From contig NZ_JAHYCA010000002.1 in NCBI RefSeq assembly GCF_019430905.1, forward strand, positions 186,001 through 250,000: a stretch of 64,000 bases of DNA, written 5' to 3'. The notes under the pieces were generated by a model. It did not search any database, was not told the origin of the DNA, and saw nothing but the letters and a program-made list of their open reading frames with translations. Below, one piece after another: positions 47,106-59,229 of the stretch; the first letter of the stretch is position 1, and every line of letters starts with the position of its first letter. The position numbers and the translations under genes are program-made. The stretch is from Billgrantia antri (GTDB lineage Bacteria > Pseudomonadota > Gammaproteobacteria > Pseudomonadales > Halomonadaceae).

Positions 47106-48209
47106 CTAAGCCAGCCGGCGGCGGAAGGCGCGCAGCATGAGCGGCATCAATAACATCAAGGCCGCGATGCGCAGCAGGTGATGAGAGGTCACGAAGGCGG
47201 GGTCGATGCCGAGCGAAAGGGCCACCAGGCTCAGCTCCGGCGCGCCGCCGGGCATGTTGGCCAGCAGCGCAGCCGCCATGGAGTAGCCGGTCACGACATG
47301 AATGCTCCAGGCTGCCGCGATGGCAACCAGCATCAGCGCCGCGGCTTGCAGGGCCGCCATCCACAGGTTGAAGGCCACTGCGGCAAGCGGCGTTCCGCCG
47401 AAACGGATGCCCACCGAGACCCCGATGATGACCTGGGCGATGGCCATCACCGAAGGGGGGACCACCGCATGAGTCAGGCCCGTCAGGTGAAGCGCCGCCG
47501 ACACCAGCGCGGGGCCGAACAGAAAGGCATTGGGCAGGCGCAGCAGGCGGCCCAGGCCGATGCCGGCCACGCCTGAACCCAGCAGCCAGGCGATATCGAA
47601 GAGGGAGGGAAGCCACAGCCAGGAGGCGGCACTGGCCGGGCGCATGCCGAGTTCGACATGACCCAGCACGTCGAGCAGCGGAGGTATCGCAAGTAGCAAA
47701 ACCAGAATGCGAGTGGCGTGGGTCAGCCCGACGATACGCAGGTCCGCTCCCGACTCCATGGCCATGGCAGTGACCGCCGAAACGCCGCCGGGAATGCCGG
47801 CGTACAGGGAGGTCTCGATCGAATACCCCGCCACGCGATGCGCGAACCAGAACGAAAAAGCCCACATCACGGCCGTGGCGAACAGCATCATGCCGAGGCT
47901 GATCGTCCACGCCGCGACGTCGCCGGCCATGCCGGGAGAGAAGGCCGAACCCAGCATCACGCCGATGACCGCCAGCACGGCCTTGCGCGCCGACCCCGGG
48001 CCGCGCAGCCGCATCCCGGCCAGGCTGGGCAGGGTCGTCGCCAGCATGGCGCCCAGCAGCCAGGGCAGCGGCAGCCCGGCCCAGAAGGCGAGGCCGCCGC
48101 CGAGCAGGCCCAGCAGCAGGGTGGGGAGGAAAGCGCGCAGGGCGTCGAAACGGGGTCGCTTCGCAAGGGGCGGTTTCGAGAGGGGCAAAGTCGGTATCCG
48201 CAACAGCAA
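47106..48209 (-). CDS. AbrB family membrane protein (TIGR03082)
   Basis: 367 aa, two similar halves of five or so helices each, with the duplicated glycine motifs GLPLPWLLGAMLATTLPSLAG and RLPNAFLFGPALVSAALHLTG, and IPGGVSAVTAMAMESGAD / MPGGAPELSLVALSLGID. Once called putative ammonia monooxygenase; function unknown, probably a transporter. No AbrB DNA-binding domain. It follows the tctCBA genes on the same strand by 32 bases, so it may be cotranscribed. Start uncertain (TTG 48209 or 48203). Confidence 0.85.
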   Translation of the reverse strand: MLLRIPTLPLSKPPLAKRPRFDALRAFLPTLLLGLLGGGLAFWAGLPLPWLLGAMLATTLPSLAGMRLRGPGSARKAVLAVIGVMLGSAFSPGMAGDVAAWTISLGMMLFATAVMWAFSFWFAHRVAGYSIETSLYAGIPGGVSAVTAMAMESGADLRIVGLTHATRILVLLLAIPPLLDVLGHVELGMRPASAASWLWLPSLFDIAWLLGSGVAGIGLGRLLRLPNAFLFGPALVSAALHLTGLTHAVVPPSVMAIAQVIIGVSVGIRFGGTPLAAVAFNLWMAALQAAALMLVAIAAAWSIHVVTGYSMAAALLANMPGGAPELSLVALSLGIDPAFVTSHHLLRIAALMLLMPLMLRAFRRRLA

Positions 48210-48241
48210 GAAGAAATGCTGGGGCTAGGCCCCGGCCTGGT

Positions 48242-49744
48242 TCAGGCGCGTCCCAGGCGCGCCTTCATCATCTTGGGCAGCAGCCACGGTAGCACCAGCA
48301 GCGCCGCGGCGGCGATCCACAGGCCCAGCGAGATGCCCGAGCGCCACAGGATCTCCACCTCGCCACCGCTGATCGACAGGGCGCGGCGCAGGTTCTGCTC
48401 CATCAGCCCGCCGAGCACGTAACCGAGGATCACCGGTGCCAGCGAGAAACCCAGCTTGCGCAGCAGGTAGCCGAACACGCCGATGATCAGCATCAGGTAG
48501 ATGGCGGTGAGGTCGGAGTGGAGCTGGTAGACGCCGACGAAGGCCAGGATGGCGATACCCGGCACCAGCACCCAGCGCGGGATGGTCAGCACCCGGGCGA
48601 ACACCCCGGCGAGCGGCAGGTTGAGTGCCAGCAGCACCAGGTTGCCGATGTACAGCGAGGCGATCAGGCCGCCGGCGACTTCCGGGCGTTCGCTGAACAT
48701 CATCGGCCCGGGGGTGATGTTGTAGAGCATCAGCGCGCCGAGCAGCACGGCGGTGGTGCCGGAACCGGGAATGCCCAGGGTCAGCATCGGCACGAACGAA
48801 CCGGCGGCGGCGGCGTTGTTGGCCGACTCCGGTGCCGCCAGGCCACGCATGTCGCCGCTGCCGAAGGTGCCTTCCTTGTCGGAGAGGCGCTTCTCGGTGG
48901 TGTAGGAGACCGCACCGGCCACCGACGCCCCGGTACCCGGCAGCACGCCGATGATGAAGCCGATCAGCCCCGAGCGCAGCATGGCGCCCTTGCAGTAGAG
49001 CACCTCCTTGAGGGTGACGAACACGCGCCCCAGCGGGGGGATATCACCGTCGGCATCCTTGCGGTTGGCATGCTCGAGCATCAGCAGGATCTCGCTGATG
49101 GCGAATAGGCCGATGATCATCACCACGAAGTCGATGCCGTCATAGAGTTCGGGCATGCCGAAGGTGTAGCGCAGCACCCCGGTACCGGAATCGACGCCGA
49201 CGGTGCCGATCAGCACGCCCAGCACCGCGCCGATGGCGGTCTTGGTCGGGTCCTTGCCCATCATCACCGACATCGATGCGAAGGCGAATACCATCAGGGC
49301 GAAGAATTCGGCGGGGCCGAACATCACCGCGACTTCCGCCAGCAGCGGGGCGAACAGCGTCAGGCCGAGAATGGCGAGGGTCGCGCCGACGAAGGAGCTG
49401 ACCGCCGACAGGCCCAGCGCCGGGCCGGCAAGCCCCTGCTTGGCCAGCGGATGGCCGTCGAGGGTGGTCATTACCGCGCCGGCATCGCCGGGCACGTTGA
49501 GCAGGATGCTCGACATACGGCCGCCGTATTCGGCCCCGGTATAGATGCCGGCGAGCAGGATCAGCGCCGACTCGGCCGGCAGGCCCAGGGTGTAGGCCAG
49601 CGGCATCAGAATGGCGATGCCGTTGATCGGGCCGATGCCGGGCAGGGCGCCGAACAGCGTGCCGAGCAGGGCGCCGAGGAAGGCCAGCCCGAGATTCAGC
49701 GGGCTCAGCGCAACGCCGAAGCCCTGGATCAGGAAATCAAACAT
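48242..49744 (-). CDS. tctA: Tripartite tricarboxylate transporter large membrane subunit TctA
   Basis: 500 aa, about 12 membrane helices, with the signatures GALPGIGPINGIAILMPL and GVLPGTGASVAGAVSY. Secondary transporter subunit driven by an ion gradient and served by the binding protein TctC. Third gene of tctCBA, 12 bases after tctB. Confidence 0.94.
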   Translation of the reverse strand: MFDFLIQGFGVALSPLNLGLAFLGALLGTLFGALPGIGPINGIAILMPLAYTLGLPAESALILLAGIYTGAEYGGRMSSILLNVPGDAGAVMTTLDGHPLAKQGLAGPALGLSAVSSFVGATLAILGLTLFAPLLAEVAVMFGPAEFFALMVFAFASMSVMMGKDPTKTAIGAVLGVLIGTVGVDSGTGVLRYTFGMPELYDGIDFVVMIIGLFAISEILLMLEHANRKDADGDIPPLGRVFVTLKEVLYCKGAMLRSGLIGFIIGVLPGTGASVAGAVSYTTEKRLSDKEGTFGSGDMRGLAAPESANNAAAAGSFVPMLTLGIPGSGTTAVLLGALMLYNITPGPMMFSERPEVAGGLIASLYIGNLVLLALNLPLAGVFARVLTIPRWVLVPGIAILAFVGVYQLHSDLTAIYLMLIIGVFGYLLRKLGFSLAPVILGYVLGGLMEQNLRRALSISGGEVEILWRSGISLGLWIAAAALLVLPWLLPKMMKARLGRA

Positions 49745-49756
49745 GAGGGCGTTCCT

Positions 49757-50206
49757 CTAGATGAAGGGGCGCAGCCACTCGCCGCTGGGCAGCGAGATCC
49801 CCAGCCCCGCGGTGAACAGGTAATAGCTGCCTACGGCCATCAGCACCCCGGTCAGCAGCGCCTTGCCCCAGGGGGCGGCGAAGATCCGTGCCAGCGCGAC
49901 CGCCGCCAGCAGGGTGGTGACGACGAACCCCAGCCGCGTGAACAGCAGCGCGTAGACCAGCAGCGCGGCGAGCACCGCCAGCAGCTTCACGGCCAGGGAG
50001 CGGTCGGGCCAGTGGCCGTTGCTGCCGGGCTTGAGGACCAGCACCAGCGACAGCGCGGCAAGCAGGATGGCGAGAATCAGCGGAAAGGCCTTGGGCCCCA
50101 CCGGATCGTAGCTGAAGGGCACGTGAAGCCTGACGGCCTGGACGGCGACGAACGCCGCCAGACCGATCAGGCACAGGCCCAGCACTCGGTCGGCGGCAAG
50201 CTTCAT
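49757..50206 (-). CDS. tctB: Tripartite tricarboxylate transporter small membrane subunit TctB
   Basis: 149 aa, four membrane helices (VLGLCLIGLAAFVAVQAV, LAILLAALSLVLVL, LLAVLAALLVYALLF, LLTGVLMAVGSYYLFT). Low sequence conservation is normal for TctB; size, helices and position between tctC and tctA support it. ATGA overlap with tctC. Confidence 0.9.
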   Translation of the reverse strand: MKLAADRVLGLCLIGLAAFVAVQAVRLHVPFSYDPVGPKAFPLILAILLAALSLVLVLKPGSNGHWPDRSLAVKLLAVLAALLVYALLFTRLGFVVTTLLAAVALARIFAAPWGKALLTGVLMAVGSYYLFTAGLGISLPSGEWLRPFI

Positions 50207-51189
50207 TGGCTCAGACCCACTTCTTCAGCCAGCGACTGGAACTGCGCGACCTGCTCCTGGACGTAGCGGTCGAACTCGGGCCCGAAGCTCGACATCCGGA
50301 ACAGCCCGCGTGCCTCGCGCAGCTCGGCGAACTCCTCGGACTCGGAGAGTTCGGTGAGCCGGTCGACCCAGGCGAAGTAGGCGTCGTCGTCGACCTCGGG
50401 GCCCATGTAGTAGCCGCGCCAGATCGGCCACTGCACGTCGTAGCCCTGCTCGGCAGCGGTGGGAATGTCGGCGTAGGGCCCGTCCATCCGCTCTTCGGAA
50501 AGTGCCGCCAGCACGCGGATCTTGCCGCTTTCGAGCTGCGACTTGAGCTCGGAAAGGTCGCCGGTGAAGACCTGGATATGATCGCCGAGCAGCGCCGCCA
50601 GTGCCTCGCCGCCGCCTTCGAAGGCAACGTAGCGCAGATCCTGCGGCGAAATGTCGGCGGACTGGGCGGTCAGCGCCGCCTTCATCCAGTCCTGGCTGCC
50701 GATCGTGCCGCCGGCGCCGAAGGCGATCTCGCCGGGGTTGTCGCGCAGGTCGTCCATCAGCTCGTCGAGGTTCTGCCAGGGCGAATCGGCATTGACCACG
50801 ATGGCGCCGTAGTCGACGCCCAGGGCGCCCAGCCAGCGCACTTCGGTGGCGTCGTACTGGCCGAACTTGCCCAGCGCCAGGTTGACCGCCGCGCCGGTGC
50901 TGGCCGCCACGATCAGGTTGGGATCGTCGGTGCGCACGCCGTTGACATGGTTGTAGGCCACGGCACCGATGCCGCCCGGCATGTAGGTGACGACCATCGG
51001 CTGGTCGATCAGCCCGGTCTCCTGCAGGCCGTTGGCCGCCAGGCGGCAGGTCAGGTCGTAGCCGCCGCCCGGCTTGGCCGGGGCGATGCACTCGGTGGAA
51101 TCGGATTGGGCCTGGGCGCCGCCGGCAACCAGCATGCCGCCCAGCAGGGCCAGCCCGGAGCAGTGACGCAAAGCCTTGTTGATCTTCAT
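50203..51189 (-). CDS. tctC: Tripartite tricarboxylate transporter binding protein TctC
   Basis: 328 aa. Signal peptide to about residue 27 (GGAQA-QS), then a Bug/TctC fold with APAKPGGGYDLTCR ligand loop and YMPGGIGAVAYNHV. Delivers citrate or another carboxylate in the periplasm. AGGAG precedes ATG 51189. Transcribed divergently from the tctDE regulators, 144 bases apart. Confidence 0.94.
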   Translation of the reverse strand: MKINKALRHCSGLALLGGMLVAGGAQAQSDSTECIAPAKPGGGYDLTCRLAANGLQETGLIDQPMVVTYMPGGIGAVAYNHVNGVRTDDPNLIVAASTGAAVNLALGKFGQYDATEVRWLGALGVDYGAIVVNADSPWQNLDELMDDLRDNPGEIAFGAGGTIGSQDWMKAALTAQSADISPQDLRYVAFEGGGEALAALLGDHIQVFTGDLSELKSQLESGKIRVLAALSEERMDGPYADIPTAAEQGYDVQWPIWRGYYMGPEVDDDAYFAWVDRLTELSESEEFAELREARGLFRMSSFGPEFDRYVQEQVAQFQSLAEEVGLSQ

Positions 51190-51332
51190 GGCGAACTCCT
51201 GTTCTCTTGTTCTGGGAATGCGGAGAGGGATTTCCCCGCCTGCCATCGCCGTGGATGCCAGAACGGCCATGCTAGGCACCCAACCTTTCATCAACCTGTC
51301 ATCTCGTCACCGCCTCATAGGACTTTGGTCGT

Positions 51333-52001
51333 ATGCGTCTGCTCGTCGTCGAGGACGATCCTCTCATTGCCCGTTCGCTGCACCAGGCCCTGACGCCGCT
51401 GGGCAATACCGTCGAGGGCTTTGCGCGCCATGCCGAGGCCAGTGCGGCGCTGCGCCACGACCGCTTCGACCTGATCCTGCTCGACCTGGGGTTGCCCGAC
51501 GGCGACGGCCTGACGCTGCTCGGCGAACTGCGCGAGCGTGGCGACACCACCCCGGTGCTGATCCTCACCGCCCGCGACGGCATCGACGACCGCGTGCGCG
51601 GGCTCGACCTGGGCGCCGACGACTACCTGGCCAAGCCGTTCTCGCTCGCCGAACTCGAAGCGCGGGTGCGCGCCCTGCTGCGGCGCAGCCAGCAGCGCAG
51701 CGACAACCGCCTGCGCCTGGGTGGGCTGTGTTTCGATCCGGCGCTGGGGGTCGCCACGCTGCACGACGCGCCTCTCGAACTGCCGCGTCGCGAGCTGTGC
51801 CTGCTGGAAGACCTGCTGCTGCATGCCGGCAGCATCACCCCGCGCGAGATGCTCGAGAGCCGCCTGTTCGGTTTCGGCGAGGTGGGCTCCAATGCCCTGG
51901 AGGTCTACATCAGCCGCCTGCGCAAGCGGCTGAAGGACAGCGGGCTGCGCATTCGTACCTTTCGCGGCCTGGGCTATCGGCTCGAGGAAGAGCGCGAGTG
52001 A
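51333..52001 (+). CDS. tctD: OmpR-family response regulator TctD
   Basis: 222 aa. Receiver domain with D51 and the acidic pair at 8-9, then a winged-helix OmpR/PhoB effector domain (LPRRELCLLEDLLLHAG, ALEVYISRLRKRL). Overlaps tctE as GTGA. Divergent from tctCBA, whose promoter it should control in response to tricarboxylates. Confidence 0.92.
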   Translation: MRLLVVEDDPLIARSLHQALTPLGNTVEGFARHAEASAALRHDRFDLILLDLGLPDGDGLTLLGELRERGDTTPVLILTARDGIDDRVRGLDLGADDYLAKPFSLAELEARVRALLRRSQQRSDNRLRLGGLCFDPALGVATLHDAPLELPRRELCLLEDLLLHAGSITPREMLESRLFGFGEVGSNALEVYISRLRKRLKDSGLRIRTFRGLGYRLEEERE

Positions 52002-53409
52002 TCGAGGTCGACGGCACCCTGAAGTCGCGCCTCGCGGTATGGCTGTCCGTCACCGTCACTGCGCTGGGCGCGCTGCTGCTGGTCGAGGCCTATTTCAGCT
52101 CGCAGCGCGCCGCCCAGCGCGCCTACGACAGCCAGCTCGAATCGGCGGTGCTGACCATAGCCGAAGCGGTGCAATGGCAGGAGGGGAGGCCGGTGGTGGA
52201 AATTCCCGCCGCCGCGTTGCAGATCCTCGCCACCCGTCATCAGGAGCGGGTCTTCTACGCCGTGCTCGATGCCGAGGGGCGGCGGGTTTCGGCCAACCTG
52301 GACATGCGCATTCCGGCTGAGTGGCGCGCCCGGGTGGCTGAAGAAGGGCCGGTGTGGACGAACGCCGAACACAGCGGCGCCGAGTGGCGCCTGCATGGCT
52401 GGGAGTTCGACTCCGCGGGGTGGGAGACCCAGGACCCGGTACAGATCTGGGTCGGCCATACCCTGGCCGGGCGCCAGGCATTGACCGCAGAGCTGTTCAA
52501 GGGCGCGGTGAGCCGCTTCCTGGTCATGGTGCTGGTCGCGGGGCTGTTGATGCTGCTGGCCATGCGCGTGGCATTGAAGCCCATGCGTCGCCTGCGCCAT
52601 CTGTTGCGTCAGCGCGAGGCCGACGACATGCGCCCGCTCGACGCCAGGGTGCCGGAAGAGCTTCGCGAACTGGCCGAAACGCTTGATACCCTGTTCGCCC
52701 GCCAGCGCGAGAGCCGCGATGCGCTGCTGCGTTTCACCGCCGATGCCAGCCACCAGCTCAAGACGCCGCTGTCGGGGCTGCAGAGCACCAGCGAGCTGGC
52801 CTTGAAGAGCGATCGACCCGACGAATGGCACCGGGCACTGGCGGCAATCCACCAAGGGGCCGAACGCACCAGTCGCCTGGCGAGCCAACTGCTCAGCCTG
52901 GCGCGCTTGCGTCACGTTGCCGATGGCCGCGAAATGCACCGGCTCGACCTGTCGGCGCTGCTGCGCGACACCCTGTTCGACTGGGCCGGGCTCGACGTCG
53001 CCCAGGACCACGACCTGGGCCTGGCCGAACTTCCCGAAGCACCGTTGTACGTTCGCGGCGAGCCCTGGGCGCTGCGTGAACTGCTGGGTAACCTGATCGA
53101 CAACGCCCTGCGCTACACGCCGCCGCATAGCGTGATCACCCTTGGCCTGGTGCAGCACGGGGGAGAAGGGAAGCGCGGTGGAGAAGTGGAGCTCTACATC
53201 GAGGACGACGGCCCCGGCGTCTCCCCCGAGATGCTGCAGCGCCTGCACCAGCCCTTCGAGCGTGGCGGACGCCAGGACACCGAAGGCTCGGGGCTGGGGC
53301 TGGCGATCGTCGACTCCATTGCCCGGCGTCACGACGCCCGCCTCACGGTGGCGCTGCGCACGCCGCACGGGCTGAGAATCAGCATTATCTTCCCCCTGGA
53401 GAACAGCCC

Positions 53410-53413
<4 letters not shown>
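51998..53413 (+). CDS. tctE: Sensor histidine kinase TctE
   Basis: 471 aa beginning with GTG. TM1 about 12-30, a periplasmic domain of about 130 residues, TM2 about 170-190, HAMP-like linker, HisKA with H252 in ASHQLKTPLSGLQ and an HATPase domain (NLIDNALRYTPPH, GSGLGLAIVDSIARRH). Partner of TctD. ATGA overlap with the downstream binding-protein gene. Confidence 0.92.
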
Positions 53414-56011
<2,598 letters not shown>

Positions 56012-56042
56012 CGGCGCCGCTGATCTGGCGCCATGCGTTGTT

Positions 56043-56103
56043 GAAAACGGCCTCAGCATGCTCATTGACAACCACGTCAACTCCGCTGCTTTCGGCCGTT
56101 TTC
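56043..56103. repeat. 61-base nested palindrome between guaB and guaA
   Basis: Outer arms GAAAACGGCC (56043-56052) and GGCCGTTTTC (56094-56103) are perfect complements; inside lie TTGAC (56065-56069) and GTCAA (56076-56080), with further CAGC/GCTG pairing. It could be a REP-like element, an mRNA-stabilising hairpin or an attenuator between the two purine genes. No T tract follows, so it is not a classic terminator. Confidence 0.6.
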
Positions 56104-56187
56104 GCCTAGCCTGACGCTCAGCCAGCGACGCCGCTTGTTCGTGCCACGCCTTGCCCGCCGCCATACGTTGCCAGTAGAGACGACCCG

Positions 56188-57762
56188 ATGACCGACATTC
56201 ACGCCCACAAGATCCTAATCCTCGACTTCGGTTCCCAGTACACCCAGCTGATCGCCCGCCGCGTGCGCGAGATCGGCGTGTACTCCGAAGTGCGTGCCTT
56301 CGACATTACCGAGGAAGAGATCCGCGAATACGCCCCCAACGGCATCATCCTCTCCGGCGGCCCGGAATCCACCGTGGCGGCCGGCTCGCCCCGCGCGCCG
56401 GAGTGCGTGTTCGAGATGGGCCTGCCGGTGCTGGGTATCTGCTACGGCATGCAGACCATGGCGGTGCAGCTCGGCGGCGAGGTGGAAGGCTCCAACAAGC
56501 AGGAGTTCGGCTACGCCCAGGTCAAGATCGACGGCAGCGACGACCTGTTCCGCGACATCAAGGACCACGTCGACCACGACGGCAAGGCGCTGCTCGACGT
56601 GTGGATGAGCCACGGCGACAAGGTCGCCCGGGTGCCCGACACCTTTGCCGTGACCGCCTCCACCCCGAGCTGCCCCATCGCCGCGATGAGCTGGCCGGAG
56701 AAGCATTTCTACGCCGTGCAGTTCCACCCCGAGGTGACCCACACCCTGCAAGGCATGCGCATCCTCGAACACTTCGTGGTGGGCATCTGTGGTGCCGAGA
56801 AGCTGTGGACCCCGGCGCGCATCATCGAAGACCAGATCGCCCGCGTGCGCGACCAGGTGGGCGACCGCCACGTGCTGCTCGGCCTCTCCGGCGGCGTGGA
56901 TTCCTCGGTGGTGGCGGCGCTCTTGCACCGCGCCATCGGCGACCAGCTCACCTGCGTGTTCGTGGATAACGGCCTGCTGCGCAAGAACGAAGGCGACCAG
57001 GTGATGGAAACCTTCGCCCAGCACATGGGCGTGAAGGTGATCCGCGTGGACGCCGAGGAACTGTTCCTCTCCAAGCTGAAAGGCGAGAACGACCCGGAAG
57101 CCAAGCGCAAGATCATCGGCAACACCTTCATCGACGTATTCGATGAAGAGGCCAGCAAGATCGAAGGCGTCGACTTCCTCGCCCAGGGTACCATCTACCC
57201 CGACGTGATCGAATCCGCCGCCAGCAAGACCGGCAAGGCCCACGTGATCAAGTCGCACCACAACGTCGGCGGCCTGCCCGAGACCATGAAGCTGCAGCTG
57301 GTGGAACCGCTGCGCGAACTGTTCAAGGACGAAGTGCGCAAGCTCGGCCTGGAACTCGGCCTGCCCTACGACATGGTGTACCGCCATCCCTTCCCGGGGC
57401 CGGGCCTGGGCGTGCGCATTCTCGGCGAAGTGAAGAAGGAGTACGCCGACATCCTGCGCGAAGCCGACGCCATCTTCATCGAGGAACTGCACAACGCCGA
57501 CTGGTACCACAAGACCAGCCAGGCCTTCGCCGTGTTCCTGCCGGTCAAGTCCGTCGGCGTGGTCGGCGACGGCCGCCGCTACGAATGGGTCATCGCCCTG
57601 CGCGCCGTGGAAACCATCGACTTCATGACCGCACGCTGGGCTCACCTGCCGTATGAGCTGTTGGAGAAAGTCTCCAACCGCATCATCAACGAGATCCGCG
57701 GCGTCTCCCGCGTGACGTACGACGTCAGCAGCAAGCCGCCCGCGACGATCGAGTGGGAGTGA
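56188..57762 (+). CDS. guaA: GMP synthase (glutamine-hydrolysing)
   Basis: 524 aa. N-terminal class I glutamine amidotransferase with C85 in GICYGMQ and the HPEVTHT histidine-glutamate pair, an ATP pyrophosphatase domain with the P-loop LSGGVDSSV, and the C-terminal dimerisation domain ending PPATIEWE. The 3' end is intact although the sequence after it looks foreign. The guaA 3' end is a known island insertion site in bacteria. Confidence 0.97.
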   Translation: MTDIHAHKILILDFGSQYTQLIARRVREIGVYSEVRAFDITEEEIREYAPNGIILSGGPESTVAAGSPRAPECVFEMGLPVLGICYGMQTMAVQLGGEVEGSNKQEFGYAQVKIDGSDDLFRDIKDHVDHDGKALLDVWMSHGDKVARVPDTFAVTASTPSCPIAAMSWPEKHFYAVQFHPEVTHTLQGMRILEHFVVGICGAEKLWTPARIIEDQIARVRDQVGDRHVLLGLSGGVDSSVVAALLHRAIGDQLTCVFVDNGLLRKNEGDQVMETFAQHMGVKVIRVDAEELFLSKLKGENDPEAKRKIIGNTFIDVFDEEASKIEGVDFLAQGTIYPDVIESAASKTGKAHVIKSHHNVGGLPETMKLQLVEPLRELFKDEVRKLGLELGLPYDMVYRHPFPGPGLGVRILGEVKKEYADILREADAIFIEELHNADWYHKTSQAFAVFLPVKSVGVVGDGRRYEWVIALRAVETIDFMTARWAHLPYELLEKVSNRIINEIRGVSRVTYDVSSKPPATIEWE

Positions 57763-57810
57763 GGCACGCCTAGGCAGAACGCCTGACACGGCTAAGCTGA
57801 CCAAGATCAA

Positions 57811-57840
57811 GGGCCTACCAAAGGGTAGGCCCTTTTTCTT
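57811..57840 (+). terminator. Rho-independent terminator after guaA
   Basis: Stem GGGCCTACC (57812-57820) with GGTAGGCCC (57825-57833), AAAG loop, then five T. The AT-rich island begins just after it. Confidence 0.9.
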
Positions 57841-57970
57841 TGCAATTCATTACAGGGTTTTGTTTACTCAGGTTAAGGTTGCCGAGACGACCGCCGATAG
57901 AACAGGTAGGTACAACGCAGACAGGGCTGTCGCAGGGAAAGGATGTCATCCCCGGGCGGTAGCGTGACCT

Positions 57971-58007
57971 TAGTTACGAATTATTATACTTCGATGCCTC
58001 GTAACTA
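57971..58007. promoter_or_regulatory. 9-bp inverted repeat upstream of the PIN-protein operon
   Basis: TAGTTACGA (57971-57979), 19 bases, then TCGTAACTA (57999-58007), exact complements, ending 42 bases before the first gene of the operon. Possible operator for an unseen regulator, or a hairpin in the leader. Confidence 0.45.
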
Positions 58008-58049
58008 CCCAGCCTATCGGTACAATATAAATGAAAAGAACGGATAATT

Positions 58050-59180
58050 ATGAACGAGGATTTTACTGCTTACCATTCTTTGAGTGAGTCCGATCTGGTA
58101 AGATTCATTAAAAGCGCCACATTATCGCTAGATACTAATTTTATACTCAACTTGTTTAGGTTTGAGAAAAAGCACAGAGATGCTCTACTTTCTTTGTTTT
58201 CTGTGGAAGAAATAAATGACCGAATTTTAATTACGCATCACGCCGCTTTAGAGTTCTATGAAAATTTAGAAGATGTGGCAAGCGAACCGTTGACAAAGTT
58301 CGACGACGTGGTAAAGATTATCAGAGGATTTAAAAAGGAAAACTTTAACCTCAATTCCGAGGGAAAGGAAAAAAGTATATATTCAGGGCTTTATGGAAAA
58401 ATATCAAAGGAGTTAGATAGGTTAATTCGCGAAGTTGAGCTTGAGAAGAAAGCCATTAAATCCTCGTTCAACAAGCGAGAAATATTGCAAGAAATCGAAA
58501 AAATATTTAAGGGGAAGGTTGGCAATTCCTTCGAATTTAATGAAATAAGGTCGTTAGTAAAAAAATGCTTAGAGAGATATGAGAGCAAAATTCCACCTGG
58601 CTATGGTAAAGATGAAAATAAGCCAGGGGCATATAGTTTTTGCGGTGAAACGTTGCCAAAAAAATGCGGAGACTTTTTTATTTGGGAGCAAATGCTTAGG
58701 GATGCCGAAGCCAAAGGAAGATCCGTATTATTCATATCTGATGACGAGAAAAGCGATTGGATTAAAAAAAGCAAGCAGGGGCCGCTACCTAGACCAGAAC
58801 TTCGCATCGAAGCGAGAAACAGAACGGGTAATGACTTTTATATAGTTAATACGAAACGTTTTCTGTCATTGGCTAGTAAAGCTTATCACATAGGGATTAA
58901 AGCAAGTCAAGTTAATGAAATTGGCGAGATCGCTAAGCGTCAAGGTAATTGGAAGGATGAGGTCTATAATGCCATGAGACAGCTTGGGGGCGAAGCTAAT
59001 TTGAAGGAAGTATATGACAAAGTGAATGAAAATCGAGAAGGAAATGTACCTGCTTCTTTTGAATCGATAGTTAGAAAAGCAATATACCATTATGCGCCAG
59101 AGACAGATATTTATTTGCATAAAGAAAAATTGTATGAGCAAGTGTCTTCTGGTCGTTGGAAAATAAGACAAACAGTGTAG
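58050..59180 (+). CDS. PIN-like domain nuclease (PIN_8 type), defence associated
   Basis: 376 aa, AT-rich gene. N-terminal PIN-like domain with acidic residues in the expected order: D28 in LSLDTNFILNLF, E68 in HHAALEFYENL, D208 in GDFFIWEQM and D231/D232 with D236 in FISDDEKSDW. A helical insert lies between. The C-terminal 75 residues (WKDEVYNAMRQLGGEANLKEVYDKV onward in pieces) look like a small winged-helix domain that could bind nucleic acid. Probably an RNase or DNase. First gene of a three-gene operon; 49 bases separate it from the GHKL ATPase gene. The substrate and trigger are unknown. Confidence 0.75.
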   Translation: MNEDFTAYHSLSESDLVRFIKSATLSLDTNFILNLFRFEKKHRDALLSLFSVEEINDRILITHHAALEFYENLEDVASEPLTKFDDVVKIIRGFKKENFNLNSEGKEKSIYSGLYGKISKELDRLIREVELEKKAIKSSFNKREILQEIEKIFKGKVGNSFEFNEIRSLVKKCLERYESKIPPGYGKDENKPGAYSFCGETLPKKCGDFFIWEQMLRDAEAKGRSVLFISDDEKSDWIKKSKQGPLPRPELRIEARNRTGNDFYIVNTKRFLSLASKAYHIGIKASQVNEIGEIAKRQGNWKDEVYNAMRQLGGEANLKEVYDKVNENREGNVPASFESIVRKAIYHYAPETDIYLHKEKLYEQVSSGRWKIRQTV

Positions 59181-59229
59181 AAATTAGTTTTATAAAAGGA
59201 ACATCCACCAGTCGCGATAAGGAAGAAGT

